Of a DNA stretch of 64,000 bases, positions 1 through 9,691 are shown piece after piece. The stretch covers positions 178,696 through 242,695 of the forward strand of contig SDOX01000007.1 in NCBI GenBank assembly GCA_004565275.1, given 5' to 3'. Made by a program: the position numbers and the translations under genes. Each line of letters opens with the position of its first letter. The stretch's first letter is position 1. Origin of the DNA: Nannochloropsis salina CCMP1776. Its lineage: Eukaryota > Sar > Eustigmatophyceae > Eustigmatales > Monodopsidaceae. Below the pieces are notes generated by a model. The model searched no databases and was not told the DNA's origin. It saw only the letters and a list, made by a program, of their open reading frames with translations.

Positions 1-114
1 GGAGGGAGGGCGAGGAGGAGGGTGGGAGGGGGAAGTGCGAGAAGGGGGGAGGGGAGAGGAAGATCCCGGAGAGGTTTGACGCGACGAAACAACAGGAAAA
101 GAAGCAAAAGGAAA

Positions 115-166
115 GTGGGAGGGAGGGAGGGAGGGAGGGAAGGAGGGAGGGAGGGCGGGCGGGCGT
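115..166. repeat. (GGGA)n tract
   Basis: Tandem GGGA units with a few AGGA and GGGC variants. It lies in the intron just downstream (minus sense) of the exon at 299..169, so in the transcript it reads as pyrimidine-rich CCCT. Confidence 0.9.
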
Positions 167-168
167 AC

Positions 169-1473
169 TTGGAGACATCGTGCCAGGGCTTTGCCTCCAG
201 GCCCTCAATGTACGAGGTCGCGAAGCGCTGCGCCTCCTTGTCCTCAAACGGCTTGTTCTCCACCATGCGGTTCCAGGAGGCGAGCACCCTGTGGATATCC
301 TGAGGGAGGGAGGGAGGGAAAGAGGGAGGGAAAGAGGGAGGGAGGGAGGGAGGGAGGGAGGGGAGGCATGAGGGACTTTCACGAGAAAGAGGCCGCATCT
401 TGGCGCGTTGAAAACAAAATTGCAAGCTGCAGAAATCTAATTAAAAATGAATCACATATCTCAAAAAGAAAAACAAAGGCTTGTGACATGGACGAGACAG
501 GCATGCGCCGGGAGGGAGCGGGCCCCACGGAGACGCGCCCCGCCAAGGCCAGCCCCCTCTTCTTGTGCTCAAGCCCTGGCACCCCTACACTCCACACATC
601 AGGGAAGGCATCGCCGGCCAGGCCATCGGTCCATCCTAACATGTCCCCATCGCACAGTTGATCGTCCGGTATGGGCCATAGGACCGGAAGCTTATCAGGA
701 AAAGACGGAGAAAGAGTCCATTCTAGCTGTACTTTCACTAGGAGCGGGCTCGAGTAAGAGGGCAATGCCCGACTCGGTCCGCGCTGCATCACAGCGGCTT
801 CATTTCAACACCATGCACCATCAGGAAGGACATTGTAAGGAAAAACATGCAGATCAAAATGGAGGGGCAGGGAAATAGCAACACACTGTCTGCTCTCAAA
901 AGAGGCGAAGCTCACACGCCTCACCCATATGGCCATAGACCTGTAGCTTACACAATTCACGACTGATGCACACTCGAGTCAAATAATGCAAAAGTTTGAG
1001 TGGAGCAGTAATATTTCACAACTTGTGCTTGCATGGAGTGAGCCATGGGCCAGGGATAATGACCCGGGAGGAGATCGAGAAGGACCCGCATAGCAGGCCT
1101 CCGTCGACACAACGCATGTGTCAAACCGAGGGGGATTGAAAAACACAAGACACCTTTACAATACGAGCATCTCATGCTTTTGAACCGCGATGCGCGGCGC
1201 CAGTTAGCTTGAACGCAGGCTAGATGATCACAGATAGAAAGCATCTCTTTAAGCCATTCCAAATCCCTCCCCTCTCCCCCATCAAATCATCACCTCGGGC
1301 ATGTAGCGAATGAGCAGTCCGTCCTTAATGCGGTCTGCCACCGCGTTTTCGTCCATGAGCAAGGAGGACATGCCCAAGGACGTGGATGGCCGTAAAGTTG
1401 GGGTCGAGGGAGGAAGGGGAGGGAGGAAGGCAGAAGCCGTGGCCGCGAGCATAAGGATGGAAAAAAGCTTCAT
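169..1473 (-). CDS. Plastid-targeted Asp/Asn beta-hydroxylase-like protein, 5' part
   Basis: Two exons can be read on the minus strand, and the gene continues past the left edge. Exon 1 (1473..1294) starts at an ATG and encodes MKLFSILMLAATASAFLPP, a signal peptide ending in the ASAF motif typical of proteins entering a stramenopile plastid. It ends with the donor GTGATG. Exon 2 (299..169) follows a CCCTCAG acceptor in the same phase and encodes a segment containing PFEDKEAQRF and EGLEAKPWHDVSK, ending in phase 2 at a GTACGC donor. The GL-x-A-K/R-P-W-H-D block resembles the entry to the aspartyl/asparaginyl beta-hydroxylase domain (2-oxoglutarate/Fe-dependent oxygenases). The His/Asp iron ligands would be outside the window. 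The 994-base intron is long for this region, so a missed exon is possible. Targeting is well supported; the enzyme family is a moderate-confidence inference. Confidence 0.55.
303..363. repeat. (GGGA)n tract at a splice acceptor
   Basis: GGGA and AAGA tetranucleotides. On the minus strand this is a (TCCC)n pyrimidine tract that runs directly into the CAG acceptor of the exon starting at 299, so the repeat itself serves as the polypyrimidine tract. Confidence 0.85.
364..1293. other. Inside of a long putative intron, no clear gene
   Basis: Mixed-composition DNA between the two recognised exons of the minus-strand hydroxylase-like gene. Short open frames exist on both strands, but none has family-like composition or a convincing pair of splice sites. 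An unrecognised exon cannot be excluded. Confidence 0.5.
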
Positions 1474-2248
1474 CGCGCCGCACCAACGAAATCGAAGGAC
1501 GGACGGGCAGCCTGTATGCCTGTATCGGGATTATTTCCCGTCCATCATGGGGTTGAACGGGTGAATACGGTGTCTCGAGTCCGGGACGAAAAAAAAAGAA
1601 GGGAAGGAAAGCTTCAAAGTCAACCACAAGAAGAAGCTCAAGATACTCCCACCCTATGTCCGTCCGCTTTGCTTTGACTCTAGCTCCGACGCTCTCCCCA
1701 CTCATGCGGCGGAGACACAACAAGGCAGGTGGTGTGGTTGCACCGCCCGTGTTGGGACGGGTGGCGGGGGTTAGGTTGCCATGGAAAGGGTGCAATTAAT
1801 TTAAAGATGACTGGCGCGAAGAACGTCAGTGGTCGGGCCTAGGCATACTTGGCGTATGTTTGCGAGGCCGCATTTATACCTGATAGAATCCCGTCTGATC
1901 ATATCTGTCTTCTTTTCCCTACGTCGTCCAATTTTATAAGATGATAGCACTGGCCCCCGGGAATCACTTGCATATTTCCCTTTCGTTTTGCATGAGGTGT
2001 ATTTCTCCTAAGACCTTCCCTGTCCGACCCCCCTCGTATGTCGCCGTCCTCGCTTCATTTCCTTCCCAGTTTCCGCATCAGAATGTGGCATGTAAGTTTT
2101 TTTACACCGTAAAACTTTTCTTGACCGTTTTCTCCACCGTCTTTTTTTGACGACAGGGCGGTTGGGTGCCGACAGAGCCTTTCTTCCTCTTCCACAAGTC
2201 GAGCTCTCTTTAACCTCCCTAGCGCAGCAATATCTCCGTAAAAGCGCC
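1474..2248. promoter_or_regulatory. Divergent intergenic region
   Basis: Lies between the start of the minus-strand hydroxylase-like gene and the first in-frame ATG of the plus-strand dehydratase, so it should carry both promoters. T-rich runs near 2095-2147 precede the dehydratase start. No clear TATA box or repeated element was seen. Confidence 0.5.
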
Positions 2249-3728
2249 ATGGTCCTGTGCACGGGGTTTCTGAAGATGATTGGGACAGCCTCCGTCGCCT
2301 TGACTGGGAGCACAACGGGCTTGTCCAGCCGAGGGCTCACCACCTTATCCTACGTACCCCCCTCAGCCTCTCCTACTGTCATGGCCGATATCACGACAAA
2401 CCCATCCACAAGCTCGACACCAGCGGCGCCAAGCCCAGGGATCGCAGCCACGGGAACCGGCGCACGAAGAAGCCCGCGAAAAGAGGCGATGCGAGTAAAG
2501 TCCCCCCTCATCTATTCCCACCCCATGTCTAGCCTGGAGAACGTACGTCCTTCACCGTATGCCCAGAGAATCAGGCCCCTCCCTCCTTCCCTCCCTCTCT
2601 CCCTCTCTCCCTCCCTCCCTCCCTCCCTCATTCCCTCCTTCCTTCCTTCCTTTCTTCCCTCACTCCTTCACTCCCTCCTTCCTTCACCCCCCTCGCACTC
2701 ACTGTATCCCCCCTTGCCGCGCATGTTTGCCAGGCGCCGCCCATCTATCTGAAGCTGGACGCATTGCAACCCTCTGGCTCGTTCAAAGACCGGGGCATGG
2801 CCACCTTGTGTTCCACGTTACAACGCCAGGGTGCCCGACGCCTGGTCTCTTCCTCGGGCGGCAACGCTGGCCTCTCCGCCGCCCTGTGCGGCCGTATCTT
2901 GGGCATGCCAGTACAGGTCATCGTCCCGTCAACGACGAAACCCTTGATGTTGGAGAAAATTAGGGCCCAGGGGGCAAAAGTGGAGGTGTTTGGGAAAAAT
3001 TGGAACGAAGCCGACGCCCGTGCCCGGTGGGTGGTGGAGGAGGGAGGGAGGGAGGGAGGGCCCGAGGCTGTTGCCTATATCCCTCCCTACGACCATCCCT
3101 TGTTGTGGGAGGGGCACAGCACGCTGGTGGATGAATTGGTGGAGGGAGGAAGGGAGGGCGGGATGGAGGAAGCGCCGGCGGCCATCGTGGCGAGCGTGGG
3201 GGGGGGGGGCTGTTGTGTGGGATATACGAAGGGTTGAGTCGGTACGAAGGCCGGGCGGGCTGGGAGGACGTAGGGGTAGTGGGCGTGGAAACCGAGGGCG
3301 CCGCGTCCTTTGCGGCCGGTCTGGCTGCGGGCGAGGTAGTGAGATTAACGGAAATTCAAACGGTGGCCACGTCTCTGGGGGCGTTGGAAGTAACGCCTCG
3401 GGCATTGGAGTACGCGAGAAGCGGAGGGCGGGCGGGAGGGCGGGACGGAGGGCAGGACAAAGGGCCACGCCTCACCCTCAGTGAGGTGGTGACGGATGCG
3501 GAGGCCGTGCAAGCCTGTCGGGCTTTCCTCCGGGACCATCGGCTCTTGGTGGAGCCGGCGTGCGGTGCGGCGTTAGCCCTCGGCTACTCCCCCCGGCTGC
3601 GGAAACGTTTGAAAGCCTGGTCGGAGGCTAAGGGGGGAAGGCCGGTGGTGATCGTGGTGTGTGGGGGGAGTGGGATCACCCCCGAAATATTGGTAGAAAT
3701 GGAGAGAGGGTTGGGCGTAGGGAGTTGA
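2249..3728 (+). CDS. L-serine/L-threonine dehydratase (PLP fold type II)
   Basis: Two exons: 2249..2542 and 2734..3728 (GTACGT donor, GCCAG acceptor, phase 0). The first in-frame ATG gives about 80 residues ahead of the family start, rich in S, T and A, possibly an organelle presequence. The enzyme then shows KSPLIYSHPMSS, KLDALQPSGSFKDRG (the Lys at 2785-2787 should form the PLP Schiff base), SSSGGNAGL, the glycine loop SVGGGG, and the late VVCGGSGI. This order matches the eukaryotic SDS/SDSL family, which deaminates serine or threonine to 2-oxo acids plus ammonia. The reading frame changes inside the G run at 3198-3209: just after it the family-like LLCGIYEG is in another frame, and the gene then runs cleanly to the stop. 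Three glycine/arginine/glutamate-rich inserts come from in-frame GGGA repeats. SDS and serine racemase are close relatives, so the exact substrate is uncertain. Confidence 0.85.
2577..2690. repeat. (CCCT)n/(CCTT)n tract in dehydratase intron
   Basis: Tetranucleotide pyrimidine tract filling most of the single intron of the dehydratase gene, upstream of the CCAG acceptor ending at 2733. Confidence 0.9.
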
Positions 3729-3850
3729 GGGAGGGAGGGAGGGAGGGAGAGGGGGGAGAGTGTGATGGAGGGAGGGAAGGGTGGGGGGGACATGGCAGGT
3801 CGAAGGGAAGGAGGGAGGGAGGGAGAGAGGGAGAGTAGGAAGGGAGGAGG
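3727..3850. repeat. GGGA-rich tract after dehydratase stop
   Basis: Purine-rich GGGA/GAGA sequence beginning directly after the TGA stop, in the putative 3' UTR. The spacer from here to 4242 also holds the 3' flank of the convergent Lin0512-family gene. No gene is seen in it. Confidence 0.8.
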
Positions 3851-4242
3851 GAGGGAACCGCACAAAGAACGTGTACAGGGATCGGACACGGCATGCGTCC
3901 AATGGGAGGAGGGGCTCGGGACGGTCGGAGGGGAAGGCAAGCAAGAAGAAAGGAGAGGGGGAGAAGACAGCCGAAGGGCGGGCCACGCACCCGATGTTTC
4001 AGAACGTTGGTGGGCTACGTAACATGCTACCGAAATACTCAAATATCAGAAAACGTCGATCAGGTCCATCGACAGGGTCGCGTTATGTAGTTGTTACTTC
4101 ACATCCACCGTGCTTGCCTTCTTTGACAGAATCCCCAGTGACTGCACCTCCCTTCTCTCCCTCGGTCTTGTCGGACCTCTCAATGACCCTCCACAAAGTG
4201 CCCTACTGGCCTTCCTCAGGAGGATGCCGGGCTAGTCGACTC

Positions 4243-5037
4243 TCACCATCCCACGGACACTGCGGCAATCGCCACGATCCAATCGTCATTCCGGTCGCCC
4301 ATGGCCGGCAAGGCGATGCCACTCGACGCACGCATTCCCCCGCTTTGGATCTCTACGGGTAAGAGCTGACCGTATGGAAATGCTTTCTTGATGGCTTCTG
4401 TGTCGATGTTTGTCGCATCCACTGGCACGGCTATCTGCACACGCACCTACAGGTTAATACAAGAGGTTAACACATTGATAGCAAGTTTTCCGCCTAACGG
4501 ACCCGGGCCGGAACATCAATGGGGGATAGAGTCTTTGTCCTCACATTATGGAGAGGTATCAAACACTACCGTACGATAGTATCGTTGTCTAGGTGACCCA
4601 GGCCCACTTACTTTCATGGCCTCGTACCCTCCTGGGACGATCTGGTTTATCGACGGAAGCGAATTCCACTCGATCGCATTGCGACAGGCCTTGACGGCCG
4701 CTTTGGTGGCGTCTTGCCCGTGTTGATCGCACCCGAAGCCCATCTGATAATAACGGATGAGAACTGTGAGGTAAAATATTATGGTACAAAAATCAGTCCT
4801 TGAATAAAACATACTCTTGTTTACCTGCACGAAGAGCAATTGCTGCATGCCCTCGACACTAGATACCGTGACATCGGATGTGGAGGCTTTGGAAGATGCC
4901 ATAATCGTAAATGATCTTGTCACAGGGAGACGCGAATTTCTTGTAGCATGTAATGTCGATCGAAAAAAGGCGTGAGGACAGAGGAGGATTGCCAAAAAGC
5001 TTACTATGTAAAGCGTTGTGGAGCCCTTTGCTAGCAT
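4243..5037 (-). CDS. Lin0512-family protein with N-terminal targeting sequence
   Basis: Three exons join in phase 0: 5037..4825, 4743..4612 and 4446..4243, with donors GTAAAC and GTAAGT and CAG/TAG acceptors. The start ATG gives MLAKGSTTLYIVSFLAILLC followed by PHAFF, a signal peptide with an A-F motif as used for the stramenopile plastid. The core carries GFGCDQHGQDATKAAVKAC, then an exon with RVQIAVPVDA, AFPYGQLLPVEI, SGGM and a final DDWIVAIAAVSVGW. This order (G-x-D-x-HGQD-x-TKAA, VPYG-type segment, GGM, IVAxAAV) matches the small, mostly bacterial Lin0512 family, whose biochemical function is not known to me. Family call good, location inferred from the N-terminus. About 136 residues in total, so the mature part has the usual family length. 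Confidence 0.8.
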
Positions 5038-5913
5038 CGGCGCCAACGGCCAGGTTTTGTCTGTGACAACGAAGCATTTATGTTAGGAAATGGTTTTGTA
5101 AACATGTGCAGAGAGGCTCTTCCAAGGGGGTGGGGAGGTACAAGTAGCAATTCGACGAAGGAGTGACGCCATCCATGTGAATGGCACATCCGTAGGGAGA
5201 AACGACGCCACTAAAAGACGTTTCAAAAAAAGACAATGGAAATTAATGGCTACGTATGTTAAGAAAAGAGAAAAGGCGAGGAGCTGTGTCGAGATTATTT
5301 TGAGGGCTTGTAGACGAGGAAAAACGAGTAGCAAAAATCGAGAAGAAAAAAGATTAAAACAGGACGGATGGATGGACATTAAGAAATAACGGACTGAAAA
5401 GAGTTATGCGGCCAACACGTCGATGTTAAAATAAATTCAAATGAAAGGAGGAAAATACGGAAAGACAACGAAAATTTGGCTTGTCAATACAGAGATCAAC
5501 CAAACGAAAAAAGGTTTTTGTGAAGATTGAATACTTGAGAAGCACGACATCAATGGGGAGAAACTTGAGTTAAATGCAGCCAAGTCACAATTCCCAGTAC
5601 TTGCTCACAAATGTGCTTATTTTTTGGTGTCATTGCGTAAACTCTTGCTCGTCGATGGCGGCCCTTACCTCGTATTTCTCCAAGTCATCTATACGTCATC
5701 CCTGTACCTCTTCCGATGAATGTATTGCCTCCAGTACCATTGTTATCGAGGCTACTATGAGCAAAAAATATAAAATATTTGCGCATATAGATTTTCTTAA
5801 ACCCTATCCCAAAGAATGATGAACGGACGATTGAAAGCCGCAAAATGCGAGGAATGACGGAGTAGCACACGCATCTATCGGAGTAGCGTTCCATGGTGTT
5901 TGTCAGCGCTGCA
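5038..5913. other. Intergenic, A-rich, no supported gene
   Basis: A-rich sequence upstream of the Lin0512-family gene. A few short open frames lack family features. A GTAAGG donor-like site on the minus strand near 5665 hints that exons of an unrecognised gene could lie here, but I could not build one. Confidence 0.4.
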
Positions 5914-6381
5914 CTACGACTTCAAACGCCCCGCCTTTTCAGTAGGAAGGATACTATTAAGGGGATCTTGTCGAAGGGATTGTACATGGAGGATGGGCTT
6001 TGTACCCCCCCTGGGGGTCGTTTGAGAGATGCAGATACCGCGTGGCGAGGTGAAAGTGTAAGCCCGTTTGGAATCCTGTCGGAGGAAAATTCCCTTCCTC
6101 TCTTTTCTTAGACCCTTTGTGGCAAAGGAAGGCGATAGGACTGGAAGATCTGTGCAGTGCTTGGGACTCGATTGCACGACTCGGACAATACCACGAGGGG
6201 AAAATAGCGCATAGGCAACTTGTGTTGTGTGTAGGCCCGATTTTGTCCCTTTTTCCTCCATGTTCCCGGGGAGCATCTCTGATGACGCTTTACAGTTCCA
6301 AATGGTAACAACACTTCCGCTTAGTGCCGCGGTTCCCGTGAGCAATGGTTTCTTGAAGAGGAGGGAGGCGAACGACGACAT
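5914..6381 (-). CDS. Hypothetical small protein, doubtful
   Basis: A 155-codon ATG-started frame. The first 23 residues (MSSFASLLFKKPLLTGTAAL and on) look like a mitochondrial presequence or short membrane anchor, with Lys and small hydrophobic residues. The rest has no recognisable domain and mixed composition, and a GT site after about 29 codons could be a splice donor. If a gene exists here, only the first exon is trustworthy. I do not recognise it. Confidence 0.25.
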   Translation of the reverse strand: MSSFASLLFKKPLLTGTAALSGSVVTIWNCKASSEMLPGNMEEKGTKSGLHTTQVAYALFSPRGIVRVVQSSPKHCTDLPVLSPSFATKGLRKERKGIFLRQDSKRAYTFTSPRGICISQTTPRGGTKPILHVQSLRQDPLNSILPTEKAGRLKS

Positions 6382-6885
6382 GATATGCAGGCTCTGACAC
6401 CTTCCTCTTCCTCCACTTCAACCAATGAAAAAGCAAAGATCTTTCCACCAAGGGGGGGCACGAGACCCTGTTGTATCAAAATAAAAAATATATATGTTAC
6501 ATGCAAATTTTTATGTCTTACGGGTACAATTCTGATACTGTAACTGGGGGAAAACGAATGTTGTGCACAGGACAAACCATTACACGAAGGGCGAAGGTGT
6601 CAGTTGGCGATTTCAAAATTCAAATCCGAGAAACGGTCGAGAGGGTGGGCTGAAGGGATAGAGTCTTGAATCATCGGGAAGGTAACAACAAATATTTAAT
6701 ACCCATCCTTTACTATGTTATCGGCTGTTTTTACGTTCCCTATGCGGCCGATCGTGAAGAAACATGACGAAAAACTCTTGTTTGATTTTTTCCTTCCTTC
6801 GCCTACGCCCCTGACCGACACGGTCGTATCGCAAATCCGCACATTGTACTGACATTTTCCTCCTTTATTTCGCCCCTATTTCTCT
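6382..6885. other. Intergenic, 3' flank of START gene
   Basis: AT-richer spacer downstream of the minus-strand START-domain gene. Nothing else was recognised. Confidence 0.4.
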
Positions 6886-8948
6886 TCACTTCCCACCTGC
6901 CCTCAACCTCGCCTCTACCTTCTTAAGATCGTTCTGTATCTTGCTTTTCAATTCCGCTAGGCTCAGATTTAATTTCTTCTCATCGCGTTTCGCTTCCTCT
7001 AGCTTTGTCTGGAGCAGTTTCTTCAAGGCGAGAAGATCTTCTCTGCTGGCGGTCACGCTGTCAACTAGAAGGGGGTGCTGAATCGTACGCCGGAGATAAA
7101 ACAGGAGTTAAGGATTTTTTGAAAGAAAAGGACTGAAGGAAACCAGTAAGAAACAAGAAAAATGAGGACTGAGAGGGCGAGAACAAAGTCCATCATTGAG
7201 TCCTACCGTGTGATCTTTCTCCCGGAGGCTTGCTCGTCTCCGAACCAGCGCCTCTGCATCCTCTAAGCTTGTGAAGAAAGGGGACAAAAACGAGATGCGT
7301 CAGATGATACGCGCACGGCTGGCTCCCCTACACGCGCTAATCTGCCCTCCCTCTCCTTCTCCCTTCCTTCCCACCCGTCGCCTCAGATTCAAGATGCGCC
7401 TTCATCACGCCCAGAACACCGGGTAAGTCATCGGCCGCCGCTTCCACCGCCTGTGCACCAGGCGTGGAATGTGTGTGAGGATAAAAAGGTGGACGGTAGA
7501 GTGAGTACATGCGTCACGCTCCCAGATCCGAGCATCGGCCAGGTCATCCACGCCCGGCAGCCCTTTCTTTTCACTCTTCTTTTCCGTTACCATGGTGGGC
7601 AGCCATCCTTTGGGTTCGATCTCGCACACGTAGCGCACACGTGTGGTGTACCCATCTACGGGTTCCAAGAGGATGATGCTGTTGATATTCCCACGTACGG
7701 CCCCGCTGTTTTCAGGGAGTGAGTTTGCTGCGTTGGTCTGCACAAATGCTTGGGCTCCGAAAGAGCCGCCCAAGTCGCCGGCAGGCACTCTGACAAACGG
7801 AGGGAGGAAAGTGGAGGGTCGGACGGAGGGAGAGGGAGAAGAGGAGGGAAAAAAGGCGTTATAAGAAGATATGCAGATGAGTCCTCAATGGTTTCCACAA
7901 ACCTAGGCTACGAATCACGCTTTCGAGATATGCTTATTGCGGCTCTTGCAGCTGAAATAACAGCACCAAGCCCACGAGGGAGAGCTACACGATCTTTTTC
8001 TCCTCCCCTCCCTCCCTCCCTCCCTCCCTCCCTCCCTCCCTCCCTCCCTCACTTGTGACTGACGAAGACAAAATCCCTGGAGCTGATCATCGGCTTGGGC
8101 GTGCCCTTGATGTACACCAGCCGGGCGTTCTTGTACTCTTCCACCACTTCGGAAGCCAGGGTGTTCACCTTGTCCCACAAAATCCGCCCGTTAAAGACCC
8201 ACCACAAGGTTGCAACCTGTGCCAGCAAGGGGGCATGCGAGCCGTTGATTCCTATGAAAGACAATGTGACCACTGCCTTCTATGCCATCGAGTAGCCCCC
8301 GTCCACAAGGCACGGCCGATCCCTGTATCCCAAGAGGGGCCATCGCGGCCGTCCTTCCCTTCCTTACCCCGCCCTCGTCCGCCACGCTACCCCCTTCCTC
8401 CCTCTCATCCCGCCCATCACCTGTTCTAAAGGAGCATTGATCACCGCCTCCCCGATCCGAGCCACGGGCAATCCGGTCTTGCGCCCGCCAATGGCAGGGT
8501 CTGGGATCGACCCTTCCTTCACGGTGTAAATCTTTACCCCGGCCTTCTCCTTCTTGAACTTGGCCACTTCCTCAAGAGAAGCGGTGGTGAAGTACTTTTG
8601 CATCCGAAAGACGATGGAGTCGGTGTCCGCAGGGTCGGTGGCGGGTTGCTGGACCTGGTGAAATTCTGGGATGCCGGCCGGGAGGCCGGGAACAGGGGCA
8701 GCAGCACAAGCCGCAGGTGGGCGGGGAGAGAGGAAGAAGGACGGTAGAGATGGGACTGGCTCGTGGATATGCTTGGTCAAGGGAGCAGGGGACTGCAGAA
8801 GGAGGGGGTTGTGGTGATGTTGAAGTGAAGCGGGCCGGCCGGCTTCCTCTTCCTCTTCTTGCTGCCGGTACACACGGGCCGCGAAAGCGCCGGTCACCGT
8901 GACACTCGCGGCTAGCGCAAGGGATCGGTGCAAGGAACGATTGTACAT
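6886..8948 (-). CDS. START-domain lipid-binding protein with C-terminal coiled coil
   Basis: Six exons are readable: 8948..8421, 8216..8053, 7789..about 7510, 7450..7375, 7262..7207, 7077..6886. All junctions agree in phase except the end of exon 3, which I could not fix. The chosen ATG gives an N-terminus with a hydrophobic stretch (LALAASVTVTGAFAARVY), a likely anchor or targeting segment, then a Glu-rich and Pro-rich linker. The START domain runs through KIYTVKEGSIPDP, APLEQ-VATLWWVFNGRILWDKV, PMISSRDFVFVSHK, INSIILLEPVDGYTTRVRYV and EIEPKGWLPTMV. START domains bind one lipid or sterol in a hydrophobic pocket and move it between membranes. After START, the last three exons encode a charged helix ending SLAELKSKIQNDLKKVEARL, a probable coiled coil. 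Earlier in-frame ATGs exist upstream (to about 9100) but would only add unlikely sequence. Confidence 0.8.
8001..8050. repeat. (CCCT)n tract at a splice donor
   Basis: Perfect CCCT repeats. On the minus strand the START-gene donor reads GTGAGGGAGGGA and continues as (GGGA)n, so the repeat begins inside the donor consensus. Confidence 0.9.
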
Positions 8949-9691
8949 GTTGCCTAGTGTGTGTGATGCAATCAGCACGTGGAAGTGGGTGAATATTTTC
9001 CTCCCTGGGTGAGGAGTCGCGGAGTGTTCCATTTCGCAGAACGAGCGAGCGCCCCGTTGCGAATGCATGCGCAACAACCGGCCAAGGAAGAATCCAGAAA
9101 TTACGCCACAAGCGCCCAACCCGTCACCATATTAATGTCAAAGAATAACGTGCACTGGACATTTGATACCACCGCCTCCCTCAAAAGTGTCGTGTGATAT
9201 TATTTTTGGTGCCGGGATCCCCCTTGAACCGTTACTTTCCCGGCGGTTTCTGGGCTCAGGGAATATTTGTTCTCTGAGGCCGGTCCGTCCATCGTAGATT
9301 CATGCAGCTGGCTAGCCGGATGTCTATATGCATAGGACTCGTATGATATGAGTGGCGGGAGTGCACATACGATAGTTCTGAGGAGATTGGGCTGTAGAAT
9401 GCTTGCTATCTCGTGCGGATGGGCCGCTCGTATGGTCATCACCTCTGAACAAACAAAAATCTTCTCTGCGAAGCACAGCGTGTCGTAGCAGATATGAAAT
9501 AAATTCTAAGAAAATCCAAATCATGCTTCAAATATACAGGGCGTGAATCGGACACCTGACCGATTATTGGTTGCGAGTGAGAGTCGCGCAAAGCTTACCT
9601 GTGTATGGTCGTACTTCACCGTTTTTATCAACGCCTTGATGAAATTTGGCGCCAAGATCGGTTCTACTCCGTATAGTTGCATAATCTGATT
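8949..9691. promoter_or_regulatory. Divergent intergenic region
   Basis: Between the START gene (-) and the coiled-coil gene (+). It holds a T/A-rich patch near 9195-9210 and no repeat. Presumed promoters of both genes; no defined elements recognised. Confidence 0.4.

Noticed and set aside
2577-2690. Possible CRISPR-like or satellite array
   Set aside because: Simple tetranucleotide repeats without spacers; no array with regular unique spacers was found anywhere in the window.
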